Part shown: positions 46,238 through 54,884 of the stretch, piece after piece
Layout: every line of letters starts with the position of its first letter
Position numbering within the stretch: position 1 is the first letter of the stretch
Assembly (NCBI GenBank): GCA_034520725.1
Contig: JAXHNH010000003.1
Span: forward strand, 372,001 to 436,000
Length of the DNA stretch: 64,000 bases
Direction of reading: 5' to 3'
From: Gracilimonas sp034520725
GTDB taxonomy: Bacteria > Bacteroidota > Rhodothermia > Balneolales > Balneolaceae
The notes under the pieces: model-generated
Databases searched by the model: none
What the model was told of the DNA's origin: nothing
What the model saw: only the letters and a program-made list of their open reading frames with translations
Program-made: the position numbers and the translations under genes

Positions 46238-46371
46238 GTTAAAATTTTGTTTTGTTAATATGTATTAAAACAATGGGCTATAGGGCGTTTGCGTTCCGGT
46301 TCACTCCGCAATTCTCAATTTTTTAACATAGATTCGAAACCACATAATCATATAACCCAAAAATGATCACT

Positions 46372-47655
46372 ATGAAAAAACTATTGACCCTAATGCTTGT
46401 AGGTGGTTTGTTTACCACAGGATGCTCATCCACCGACAGCGAAAAAGAGATCTTTGACAAAGCCATGGACATCCATGAGCGTGTTATTACCCTTGATACT
46501 CATGTGGATATCAACGTTGATAACTTTACCGAAGAAACCAATTATACACAGCGACTCGATACGCAGGTCGACTTGGTGAAAATGAATGAAGGTGGTCTTG
46601 ACGTCGCCTGGCTGATCGTCTATACCGGTCAGGATACTCTTACTGAAGAAGGCTATGCAGCTGCTTATGAAAATGCGGACTCGAAATTCAAGGCCATACA
46701 CCGGCTAACGGAGGAAATAGCACCTGATCAGATAGAACTTGCTACTACCTCAGAAGACGTTCGCCGAATAGTGGCCGAAGGTAAAAAAGTGGCTATGATC
46801 GGGGTTGAAAATGCGTATCCGGTTGGAACAGATCTTTCCCGAATTGAAGAATTCTATAACCGTGGTGCTCGATACATGTCACTGTCACATAACGGACATA
46901 GTCAGTTTGTGGATTCAAACACCGGCGAAAGAGATGGCGAATGGATGCATGACGGTGTGAGTGATTTAGGAGAGCAGGCCATTGCAGAGATGAACCGCGT
47001 GGGAATGATGATCGATCTCTCTCACCCTTCTAAAAAGGCAAATATGGAAACCATGGAATTGACCAAAGCACCTGTCATTGCTTCGCACTCATCTGCCCGT
47101 GCCGTGTATGATCATAGCCGAAACCTGAGCGATGAAGAATTGTTGAAGCTCAAGGAAGTGGGTGGCGTGGTACAAACGGTAGCCTTCCGTGGCTATGTGG
47201 ACGGTGATAAGCACGCGGCCTGGCAGGAAGCTTCACGCACAATTTTGGAGGAAGAAGCCGATAAACTTGGATTTGAATTAGTAAGTTGGGGTGATATCCG
47301 TGATATGAGCGATGAAGAGCGTGAGGAATATATGGATATGTACCGCACGGCTCAGGATAATGCGGAACCGAGAATTGAATCCGAAGTAAATGTAAATACT
47401 CCACCTGTTAGTGTGGCCGATTTTGTGGATCACATTGATTATATGGTGGAACTGATCGGTATCGAGCATGTTGGAATCAGTTCTGACTTTGATGGCGGTG
47501 GCGGAGTTTACAACTGGATGGATGCATCCGAAACCTTCAATGTGACCCATGAGCTGGTTAAGCGCGGATATTCTGAGGAAGAGATCGAAATGCTGTGGAG
47601 CGGAAACCTGCTTCGGGTATTGGATGAAGTACAAGCAGTAGCGGAAGAACTGTAG
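46372..47655 (+). CDS. Membrane dipeptidase (M19, renal dipeptidase family) lipoprotein
   Basis: A zinc dipeptidase anchored in the envelope. The preferred start, ATG 46372, gives the lipoprotein signal MKKLLTLMLVGGLFTTGC with Cys18. An ATG three codons earlier is possible. Metal-binding motifs of the family are present: DTHVDIN, the bridging Glu in MIGVENAYPVG, SLSHNGHSQF, MIDLSHPS, ASHSSARAVYDHSRN and HVGISSDFDGGG. The 427-residue length is normal. It is transcribed alone and followed by a hairpin with arms AACAGCCAA and TTGGCTGTT at about 47675-47711. Confidence 0.9.
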   Translation: MKKLLTLMLVGGLFTTGCSSTDSEKEIFDKAMDIHERVITLDTHVDINVDNFTEETNYTQRLDTQVDLVKMNEGGLDVAWLIVYTGQDTLTEEGYAAAYENADSKFKAIHRLTEEIAPDQIELATTSEDVRRIVAEGKKVAMIGVENAYPVGTDLSRIEEFYNRGARYMSLSHNGHSQFVDSNTGERDGEWMHDGVSDLGEQAIAEMNRVGMMIDLSHPSKKANMETMELTKAPVIASHSSARAVYDHSRNLSDEELLKLKEVGGVVQTVAFRGYVDGDKHAAWQEASRTILEEEADKLGFELVSWGDIRDMSDEEREEYMDMYRTAQDNAEPRIESEVNVNTPPVSVADFVDHIDYMVELIGIEHVGISSDFDGGGGVYNWMDASETFNVTHELVKRGYSEEEIEMLWSGNLLRVLDEVQAVAEEL

Positions 47656-47904
47656 AACAGCGAACATTTAACAGCCAATGTTGAAGTGATATTTTCGATG
47701 TTGGCTGTTCCTTGTTGGTTATTGAATGTTCTACAAGCGTCGGCACTTTTTTTGCTCATTTGTTAAGTCTCGGAACAAAATAATTTAGCTGATGTTAATA
47801 TAATGCTAAGATAAGTAAGAAAAGGATTATAAATTTTAAGCCCTCGCCTAATATTCTTAACTTATAAGCCTAATTATATCAAAACTAATTTAATTCAAGA
47901 AAGA

Positions 47905-48396
47905 GTGATTGCAGAAGCAGACGTCGCAACCGATGTCAAGATTTTAAAAGCCGATTTAAATAATCCTAAACACGCCTCAGATATTGTCAAGATAGTCGAC
48001 CTCTTTGCGAGAGATCCCATGGGGCAGGATCAACCGCTGGATGAGGAAGTCCGCGTTGATATGATCGCAGAGATGAAGAAAGTGCCCACCACCATGACCT
48101 ACATCGCCTATGCCGATGAAAAGGCTTTGGGTATTGTAACCTGCTTTGTAGGTTTTTCAACATTTACCGCCAGTAAAGTATTTAAGATCCACGATGTAGC
48201 GGTTCACCCCGATGCACGCGGAATGGGAATTGGAACCATGATGCTGGAAACCATTGAGGAAGAAGCCCGAGAAATGGGCTGCTCTAAAGTGACCCTGGAA
48301 GTCCGCGAAGACAATCCGGCACGACGCTTATATGAAAAACAGGATTTCGAATACGGCGATCCCAAATGGTATTTCATGACGAAAGATCTGAACTGA
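47905..48396 (+). CDS. GNAT family N-acetyltransferase
   Basis: A 163-residue acetyl-CoA-dependent acyltransferase. The core beta4-alpha3 region IHDVAVHPDARGMGIGTMML has the Q/RxxGxG/A pyrophosphate loop (RGMGIG), and VTLEVREDNPARRLYEKQDF is the typical C-terminal half. The start is GTG at 47905, as no ATG lies nearby upstream. A terminator follows. The acceptor substrate is unknown. Confidence 0.85.
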   Translation: MIAEADVATDVKILKADLNNPKHASDIVKIVDLFARDPMGQDQPLDEEVRVDMIAEMKKVPTTMTYIAYADEKALGIVTCFVGFSTFTASKVFKIHDVAVHPDARGMGIGTMMLETIEEEAREMGCSKVTLEVREDNPARRLYEKQDFEYGDPKWYFMTKDLN

Positions 48397-48436
48397 ATAT
48401 CGAATAGCGAATAATCAATATTGAATATTGAAGTGA

Positions 48437-48465
48437 AGCCTCTTCTTAGCGGAAGGGGCTTTTAT
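48437..48465 (+). terminator. Rho-independent terminator after the GNAT gene
   Basis: AGCCTCTTC (48437-48445) pairs with GAAGGGGCT (48452-48460), with one G-T wobble, and is followed by TTTTATTTTAT. A GAATATTGAA unit (48396-48436) precedes it. Confidence 0.75.
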
Positions 48466-48620
48466 TTTATCCGTATATTTTGCTTTAAATGAACTTCGAT
48501 AAGAGTAACCTTGAAGCGTCCGCAGGTCCTTCAAGCGTTACGGGTTTAGGATGATCATGCTTTCTTTACTCTGAATTTGAGATGGGAAACGGATGGAATT
48601 AGCGAAGAAAGTGGCCTATG

Positions 48621-48652
48621 GTCATTCCCGTGCAGACGGGAATCTAATACGC
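48621..48652. repeat. REP-like ATTCCCG...CGGGAAT hairpin, second copy
   Basis: GTCATTCCCG, six bases, then CGGGAATCTAATAC. It is the reverse complement of 33443-33477 with one or two differences, inside the gap between the GNAT gene and the M56 cluster. Confidence 0.7.
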
Positions 48653-48723
48653 TCCACAAACTCACAGGTTGAATCATATCAAGATTTATCTTGAACGGAG
48701 GTCAAGATACCCAAAAGGTTTTA

Positions 48724-49404
48724 TCATTTGATCGTCTCTACCAATTCTCCATCTTCGTAGCGCTCTTGCATGATGACATTCCCCTCTTCGTCATATTCAG
48801 TCATCAGACCCTGATCAAGTCTATCTCCGATAGGTCCGTAATAAAAAGATTCAAAAGATAACTGTCCGTTTTCGTGCCATTGGCGTATATGTCCCAATCC
48901 ATCTTCAGTTTCAGATGGCGGAACATCTTTGTAGATCAGGGTTTCATTTTTATACATTTCCTTAAAATGATAATTATCCAAATACCTGCCCCTTTTACTT
49001 CTCCATACATTCCCATCTTTATACTCTACAGAACCGGTATTGATACCATCTTTGAAAAAAAGCTCCATGCGCAGGCTATCATTGTCCGTATTATAAATTT
49101 TCTTAGTTCCCGTAAATAGTTCTCCGGATGAGGTAAATTGGGCGCCCATAGTTAAGGGTATTCCAAGTTCCTCTGAGCGATTGCCATCATAATGAAGTTC
49201 CGGAACGCTATACGTTTTTTTAGGAATAAGGTCAGAATAATCAGTCTCTTTTTGAGTTGTACAAAACATTAATGTTGCAATCAGTAATACAGGAATAAGA
49301 AGCATTCCTTTTGATCCGGACCTGATCGGTGAAAACTCTTTAAGCATCATTTTGAATCTCTTCTTGGTTAACGAAAAATCAATATGACTGGTAAACTGTT
49401 TCAT
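48724..49404 (-). CDS. Peptidase-less paralogue of the M56 proteins, MORN-like C-terminal domain
   Basis: A 226-residue protein related to the two genes upstream but lacking their N-terminal M56 metallopeptidase part. Its first residues, HIDFSLTKKRFKMM, match the juxtamembrane segments INFSLTKKRLRMM and LNFYLTKKRLLMM of the two full-length genes. One membrane helix follows (MLLIPVLLIATLMFC), then an outer domain with MORN/YwqK-like repeats (GHIRQWHENGQLSFESFYYG, and EYDEEGNVIMQERYEDG near the end). It begins 6 bases after the second M56 stop and ends the operon. It could be a partial duplication or a stand-alone sensor domain. Function unknown. Confidence 0.7.
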   Translation of the reverse strand: MKQFTSHIDFSLTKKRFKMMLKEFSPIRSGSKGMLLIPVLLIATLMFCTTQKETDYSDLIPKKTYSVPELHYDGNRSEELGIPLTMGAQFTSSGELFTGTKKIYNTDNDSLRMELFFKDGINTGSVEYKDGNVWRSKRGRYLDNYHFKEMYKNETLIYKDVPPSETEDGLGHIRQWHENGQLSFESFYYGPIGDRLDQGLMTEYDEEGNVIMQERYEDGELVETIK

Positions 49405-49410
49405 AGAAGA

Positions 49411-50847
49411 TTATTTGATCGTTTCAATGAGTTCGCCGTCTTCATAGCGTTCCTGTTCGACGATACTTCCCTGTGTATCAAATTCGGTAACCAAACCATG
49501 TAAGTTATCCGAACTGTTTAGAAAATGAGCTTCATACTGAAGCTGCCCTTCGTCTACATGCCAATACCGTTGAATACCCTGATGGCCTCTTTCAGGTGTA
49601 GGGTAGATATATTCCGACATTAAGTTACCGGAGATGTAAACTCTCTGTTTATCGGGTAATCCATTTTCATACTCGAAGACCGTCCGGAAGAAAACCTGCC
49701 CCATTCCATTATAGGTTTTGATGGATATGGGCATGCCTTTATCATAAATAGCTTCTCTTTGAAGAATTCCGGTTTTCGGGTCGAATAACTTATTTGAACC
49801 GGTGAAAGGTTCACCGTCTACCGTGTTCAGTAGTATATACGAGAAGTGGTCGTCTACCGATAAAGTGTCGGCAATGAGTTTGGTTTCGTAAGTGCCCTGA
49901 AGATTGTCAGGGTCAATAACCCGTGAATTAAAGAGCAGGATCATTACGGGAATGAGAGGCGTCAGTGCAGTAATTTTCAGGGAACTGGCTACCAGTGATC
50001 TGCTTTTGGTCATCATCAGAAGTCTTTTTTTAGTCAGGTAGAAATTCAGGTTGCTGGCCAAATTTACCTTGCTATGATCTTCGGTGGCCTTCACCAGTTG
50101 TTCCTGATAGGAGTTCACATCACTGAATTCACTCAAAACGTGGTCATCGGCAAGGTATTCGTGATTGATCTTGATAGCACGGCTAAATAAATAGACTGCA
50201 GGATTGAACCAAAAAGCGACCTTGATAAGCTCTAAAAATAGTATATCCAGCGTATGCCGGCCATCAATATGCGCCAGCTCATGTTTGATGATCTCATCAC
50301 TGATCAGACCTTCTTTATAGTCTTTTTTGTTGATGAATATGGTATCCATAAATGAATGTGGGGCTACGGTCTTTTCGGATAGCATAATGCGGGTTGTGCC
50401 GATCTCAACAGACTCAAGGCCTCTCATTCTGCCATAAATAGAATACACGCCATATATGAATCGACCAAATAGAACCAGTACCAAAAACCAGTAAGCCGTA
50501 AAAAGTAAAGATCCCCAGGGTAAACCCGAAGTATCAGTTATCTGTTCAGCGGTGATATTTGGAGCCTCACTTTCGGGGAATAAATTACCGGTCACAAATG
50601 TTGAGGGGGCTTTTTTTACGGCGGTAATGCTCTCGGCCTGTATCCCGACGACCTCTTCACCCTGCCTGAAAATGAACTGATCGGGCCCCATGAAAAAGTC
50701 GAGGGAGGGCAATGAAAGTCCCAGGACTAAGGCTACAAGCAGATAAAAACGATTGAACCGGTAGCACTTCTCATTGGCAAGCAGTACCCGGTAGATCAAA
50801 AATAATGCCAGTAGGCAAAGGGTTGAGTTTAAGATGTAAGCGATCAT
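49411..50847 (-). CDS. M56 (BlaR1/MecR1-type) membrane metallopeptidase with C-terminal MORN-like domain
   Basis: A 478-residue sensor-protease. Helices lie at residues 2-22 and 33-50, and another at 112-135. The cytoplasmic zinc site HELAH is at residues 189-193, followed by the family segment FWFNPAVYLFSRAIKINHEYLADDHVL in parts. A last helix at about 290-310 leads to an outer domain with repeats of the form GxxxRxYxxxGQLxxE and closing EQERYEDGELIETIK. BlaR1-type proteins cleave a BlaI repressor after an outside signal. Here the penicillin-binding sensor domain is replaced by the MORN-like domain, so the signal is probably not a beta-lactam. It is the third gene of blaI-M56-M56-fragment. 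Confidence 0.8.
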   Translation of the reverse strand: MIAYILNSTLCLLALFLIYRVLLANEKCYRFNRFYLLVALVLGLSLPSLDFFMGPDQFIFRQGEEVVGIQAESITAVKKAPSTFVTGNLFPESEAPNITAEQITDTSGLPWGSLLFTAYWFLVLVLFGRFIYGVYSIYGRMRGLESVEIGTTRIMLSEKTVAPHSFMDTIFINKKDYKEGLISDEIIKHELAHIDGRHTLDILFLELIKVAFWFNPAVYLFSRAIKINHEYLADDHVLSEFSDVNSYQEQLVKATEDHSKVNLASNLNFYLTKKRLLMMTKSRSLVASSLKITALTPLIPVMILLFNSRVIDPDNLQGTYETKLIADTLSVDDHFSYILLNTVDGEPFTGSNKLFDPKTGILQREAIYDKGMPISIKTYNGMGQVFFRTVFEYENGLPDKQRVYISGNLMSEYIYPTPERGHQGIQRYWHVDEGQLQYEAHFLNSSDNLHGLVTEFDTQGSIVEQERYEDGELIETIK

Positions 50848-50882
50848 AACGGTTTCTTATTTTTGAACTATAAATTAAAAAC

Positions 50883-52397
50883 TTATTTTTCAGGCGTACT
50901 GCTTATGATGGTTTCCACGAGTTCCCCTTCCTCATACCGTTCCTGCTCAACAATAACACCTTTTTCATCATAAACGGTGGTCAAGCCATGCCTTCCTCCG
51001 TCCGGCATCTTCATCTGGAACTCCCATGCCAACTGTCCATTAGGGTGCCATGCTTTAGTGGTTATTAACGAGTCCGTATCAATTTTTTTCATATTTAGAA
51101 TCAGACTATCAGAAAGCCTGTCGTCGTAATATGAAGAGACTGTATTTCCATCTTCATCCAGGGAAGGAATGACTACGGATCTGTATTGAAAAGCCCCGGT
51201 GCTGTCATACATATGAAACTCAGACCGGGTTATTTTTCCATTAACAATTGTTTCCTTTTGGATCACAGAATCTGTATCGACACTGAATATATTTCTTTCT
51301 CCGGTATATGGCTTTCCATTTGGACCGATCAGTACACCGGTGCGCTCATCCAATGGGTGATATAAACCGTTGGGCCCCTCGTATTCCAACTCAACATCGT
51401 AATAGGTTGTGGGAGGCATAGAATCCCATATTTCCTGCATGCTGATGGTTTGAGGGTACTTATCTGTTTGGGCAGAAAAAACAATAATGAGAGCTGCAGA
51501 TAGTGGAAGGACAAAAAGCCAAACAGCCCCAACTTTTATCTTGGAAATCTTTTTGCCCATCATTCGTAACCGCTTTTTGGTTAGAGAAAAATTAATGCTA
51601 CTGGTGGTCTTCAAAGAGGAATTTCCGGCACTGATCCGGATCAGTAATTCCTGATAATCGCTTATCGACGACCCGCTGCTTACCACAGCTTCATCAGCCA
51701 GAAACTCATGATTCAGTTGAATGGCATGTTTGTACAGATACATCAGCGGGTTGAACCAAAAGATGACTTTCAGGAATTCGATCAATAGCACATCAAACGA
51801 ATGAAACTGGCGTACATGAGTGAATTCGTGGTTCAGGATCTCGGGTTCAATATCACCGGATTCAAATCTTTGCTTTTCAATAAATATATAATCCAGAAAA
51901 GATTGCGGAGTAATCGGTTCATCCAGCAGAACCAGGGTGGCATACTCTAACTCTTCATGACTTCCGGCTTTTACTTTATTTCGGATCTCAATCAGCCCAG
52001 CCACAAAACGGATCAAAAGAAAAAGCGTGATCGCTCCATATAGGCCAAAAATTACTTCCAGAGTGCCAATCGACCAATTTGATTTATTAACGGTGGTTGG
52101 GGTGATCTCAGGGCCCGATGAAATGTCTTGTTGAGGTGTGATCAAAGGTTCAACTGTTCGGTTTACTGCTTCAGCCGGCGCATTGACCACTCTCTCCATC
52201 TGCTGCATCTGGATTCCGGCAATGGATCGTTCGGGTTGAACCTCAAATGAGATCAGTGGAGCGGTAAGTCCAAATACCAAAGCGAATAACAAAAAGAACC
52301 GGTTGAAGCGGTGCATTTTTTCATTTTCAAGCAGCAGTTTGTAAACCCCGAAAAGCAGGCCAAGCAACAAAGTGGATTTAACTAAATAGATGATCAT
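50883..52397 (-). CDS. M56 (BlaR1/MecR1-type) membrane metallopeptidase with C-terminal MORN-like domain, first copy
   Basis: A 504-residue paralogue of the next gene. Helices lie at residues 2-22 and 33-50, and one at 112-137. The zinc motif HEFTH is at residues 190-194, with the FWFNPLMYLYKHAIQLNHEFLADEAVV region after it. Next comes the NFSLTKKRLRMMGKK linker, a helix near 300-320 and an outer domain ending EQERYEEGELVETI. Both Glu and His of the active site are intact. Its ATG overlaps the TGA of blaI (ATGA), so repressor and protease are translationally coupled, as in bla/mec-type systems. The signal sensed is unknown. Confidence 0.82.
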   Translation of the reverse strand: MIIYLVKSTLLLGLLFGVYKLLLENEKMHRFNRFFLLFALVFGLTAPLISFEVQPERSIAGIQMQQMERVVNAPAEAVNRTVEPLITPQQDISSGPEITPTTVNKSNWSIGTLEVIFGLYGAITLFLLIRFVAGLIEIRNKVKAGSHEELEYATLVLLDEPITPQSFLDYIFIEKQRFESGDIEPEILNHEFTHVRQFHSFDVLLIEFLKVIFWFNPLMYLYKHAIQLNHEFLADEAVVSSGSSISDYQELLIRISAGNSSLKTTSSINFSLTKKRLRMMGKKISKIKVGAVWLFVLPLSAALIIVFSAQTDKYPQTISMQEIWDSMPPTTYYDVELEYEGPNGLYHPLDERTGVLIGPNGKPYTGERNIFSVDTDSVIQKETIVNGKITRSEFHMYDSTGAFQYRSVVIPSLDEDGNTVSSYYDDRLSDSLILNMKKIDTDSLITTKAWHPNGQLAWEFQMKMPDGGRHGLTTVYDEKGVIVEQERYEEGELVETIISSTPEK

Positions 52398-52765
52398 TGG
52401 TTTTTCCTCTCTATTTCTTTTTCAACAATGCTTTTTAATTCCTTTAGTTCTTCCTCAGACAAGTCGGTTTCTGAGGTGAAAAAAGAAGCAAACTGTGAGG
52501 CTGAATCATCAAAGAACTTCTTGATCAATCCGTTTACATGCTTTGAGAAATAATCTGATTTCTTCACCAGCGGGTAATATTGGCGAGAGCGCCCCATTTG
52601 TTCATAATCCACAAATCCTTTTTCGGTCATGCGCTTTAACAGGGTTGCTACCGTAGTTGGGGCCGGTTTGGGTTCAGGATATTCATCCAGCAGGTCTTTC
52701 ATGAAAGCCTTTTCCAGCTTCCATACATACTGCATCAGTTCTTCTTCGGTTTGAGATAATTGCAT
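52394..52765 (-). CDS. BlaI/MecI/CopY family transcriptional repressor
   Basis: A 123-residue winged-helix repressor. The DNA-binding half has the family's LSQTEEELMQYVWKLEKAF and TTVATLLKRMTEKGFVDYEQMGR, and the C-terminal half is a helical dimerisation region rich in Glu and Lys. In this family a partner M56 protease cleaves the repressor near the middle to derepress the operon. Two M56 genes follow directly, the first overlapping by four bases. Two tandem operator-like dyads sit 5-40 bases upstream, so autoregulation is very likely. Confidence 0.9.
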   Translation of the reverse strand: MQLSQTEEELMQYVWKLEKAFMKDLLDEYPEPKPAPTTVATLLKRMTEKGFVDYEQMGRSRQYYPLVKKSDYFSKHVNGLIKKFFDDSASQFASFFTSETDLSEEELKELKSIVEKEIERKNQ

Positions 52766-52769
52766 GAGC

Positions 52770-52805
52770 TTCTACAAGTTTAGAATTGTTTCTACAAATG
52801 TAGAA
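52770..52805. promoter_or_regulatory. Tandem BlaI-type operators
   Basis: TTCTACAAATGTAGAA (52790-52805) is a perfect dyad with the TACA-n2-TGTA core known for BlaI/MecI sites. TTCTACAAGTTTAGAA (52770-52785) is a less perfect copy. Their centres are 20 bp apart, two helical turns, just upstream of the repressor start. Confidence 0.8.
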
Positions 52806-52932
52806 TAGAAAAGATAAAATTTCCAAAATTTTCTTATTATGGCTTCTGAATTGAATGCTATTAAATTTTTGCTTGAAAAAATTAACCACAGGTTGTCACC
52901 CTTGTAGAAGTTAGATAATTCGATGACAAACC

Positions 52933-53233
52933 GACCCTGTAGGGGTCCATATGTGAATAACCCAGGATGTAATCCTGGGTTAAAGATCAATAAAAATGAA
53001 CCCGAGGCTTACTATTACTATCGGGAAAATGGCAGACGAAGGGTTGGGCAACCCTCTCTTTACGGCCGTTGCAGCCAAAGCTTCGATGACCTTTTGGACG
53101 GATACAACCACCGGGCGAAGCTTTTTTTCGGTATGGATTCTTTAACCCCGGGCTGCGCCGAACATAATTTTAAATTCTGATCATGATCTGTTCGGCTTGC
53201 CCGGGGCTATTAACATATGACCCCATTCGGGGT
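52933..53233. mobile_element. MITE/REP-like composite palindromic element of about 300 bp
   Basis: The outer ends are imperfect inverted repeats (GACCCTGTAGGGGTCCATATG at the left in pieces, CATATGACCCC...GGGGTC at the right). Inside each end is a hairpin: AACCCAGGAT/ATCCTGGGTT (52959-52981) at the left, and CCCCGGGC...GCCCGGGG arms (about 53143-53205) at the right. It encodes no transposase. The architecture matches REP-like repeats common in Bacteroidota. A smaller relative is at 39030-39079. Open frames across it are not genes. Confidence 0.6.
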
Positions 53234-53460
53234 CTGCCCATGCTAAACTGTCAACGAATTATCTGACATCTATAATCCTGAGCGCGATAAATATAAATTA
53301 GGTTCAAATTACATTTCGCGAAGGGTCTCAAAGTCCGAAATTAGCTGGTTTTATTATAAATTGAGATCCTTCGCGTTCATCAAATGTGCATAGTAACTTT
53401 TAATTGGCGCTCAGGATAACAACCTCTGAGAAATCATCTCAAATTCACTTTCTTTAGATC
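53234..53460. repeat. Gap before the TlpA-like gene, with a CTTCGCG...GCTCAGGAT repeat
   Basis: 53320-53430 contains TCTCAAAGTCCGAAATTAGC, GAGATCCTTCGCG and GCGCTCAGGATAACAAC, a diverged copy of the units at 12630-12800 and 14890-15005. No gene is seen. Confidence 0.45.
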
Positions 53461-54787
53461 ATGAAAAACCTCTTCATTACACTTTCAGCACTATTTCTGC
53501 TGATCTCCTGTACTCAGGAAAAATCCGGCCCGCCTTTTGAGATCGACCTTCCCCTCACCAAAAACACCGGACAGGTTCCCCCAATTTTAGCTCTCACGAT
53601 GGGAGGCAACTATGTATTCGAACCACAGTTTCCCGGAGAACCAAAGGAATTACCCAATGGCTTGGAAGAGGGTGAGATCATTCATGGTATTCTGGATCTT
53701 GAGCAATACGTGGTGCAGGGTTTTGCAAAGGGATTTGTTGATTCATCTGTCTATCAGCGAAATATGATGCTGATCGAAGATCATACGGTAACGGATAATT
53801 GGGTCGATGTGATATTTACCGTGGCTGTCGGTGCAGACGATAAAGGGAATATGCGGGTCTATGCAGAAAACGAGGCCGGGCAGTTTGATGAGGATAATCC
53901 CGTTTATTTTGAGCCGGGTACGGTGGAATTTCAGGATAATGTGTTTGAGGTGATGGAGGCGAATGTAACGGCTCGAATGGAATATTTTAATGGGAAAGGA
54001 CATTGTAAAGCATGAAGGTCTGGCCAGCCTGCTCTATCTGTCTGATACCGAACCCTCTGAAAGCCTGCAGCTCTATTTTAATGAGCTTAGGATGGGTACA
54101 TGGACCGTTAATGATCAGACTTTTGACGTGGCTCTCATCAAAGAAAGCGCCCCGCCATATCGTATCGAGCCTTACACTTATTTTTATATTGACCTTGATG
54201 AGAATGGGCAGTTCGATATAATGGAAGATGGATTTGAAGCTTATCCTGTTACGGAGCCCTTCAACATAGCCGGAGAAAGCTGGAGGATCTCAGATATCAC
54301 AGCTGATGGAAGTTCTGTAACCATCATAGAGTCTGAAGAGGAAGTAGATCCAAAAGTGGCATTGCGACCCGGAACAGAAGCGCCTGACTTCACAGCTGTA
54401 ACTTTGGATGGCAACGAACTGAGGTTATCTGATCTGCGAGGTAAATATGTGATGATCGATTTTTGGGGAACCTGGTGCGGTCCGTGTTTAGAGGCCTTGC
54501 CCACCATTAAAGAAGCGTATGAAAAATACGGCGGAGAAAATTTCGAGATAGTGGGAATTGCCAATGAACCAAGCCTGGAGCGTTTCGAAAACTTTGTGGA
54601 TCGTGAAGATCTGAAATGGCCGCAAATAGCTGAGATATATGAAGAGAACAACGAGATACAGGAGTTGTATTCTGTGAACTCATATCCCAGCTATTACCTG
54701 TTAAATCCCGATGGAGAAATTGTTGAGTACGGAATGGCCTTATCCGTAGATAATTTAATGGAGACCCTGGGTAAGTATTTGGAGTGA
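53461..54787 (+). pseudogene. TlpA-like thioredoxin-fold lipoprotein, single frameshift
   Basis: A periplasmic thiol-disulfide oxidoreductase of the TlpA/ResA type. The lipoprotein signal MKNLFITLSALFLLISC places Cys17 at the lipid site. A long N-terminal region without a known family follows. The C-terminal thioredoxin domain has GTEAPDFTAVTLDGNELRLS, the active site WGTWCGPC and the cis-Pro region SYPSYYLLNPDG. The first frame stops at 54015. The second reads NGKDIVKHEGLASLLYLSD from about 53989. Removing one base in the GGGAAAGG run at about 53992-53999 joins them to about 441 residues. It is either a sequence error or a recent mutation. Confidence 0.8.
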
Positions 54788-54871
54788 TGAAAGCTATCAG
54801 CAGTCAGACTTCAGCTTTCAGTTTTTAATTAGGATAAAACTGAAGGCTGAGAGCTGAAGCCTGAAAGCTAA
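54788..54871. terminator. Long imperfect palindrome between convergent genes
   Basis: The inner arms AGCTTTCAGTTTT and AAAACTGAAGGCT, with further paired blocks outside, form a stem of over 30 bp with mismatches. It lies between the TlpA gene and the convergent transglycosylase gene and can end transcripts from both sides. Confidence 0.6.
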
Positions 54872-54884
54872 AAAATCACTTTGT

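Noticed and set aside
52923..53180. Open frames reading NNPGCNPGLK (plus) and NPGLHPGLFTYGP (minus)
   Set aside because: They are translations of the hairpins of the 300-bp repeat element. Similar strings arise from such repeats and are not genes.
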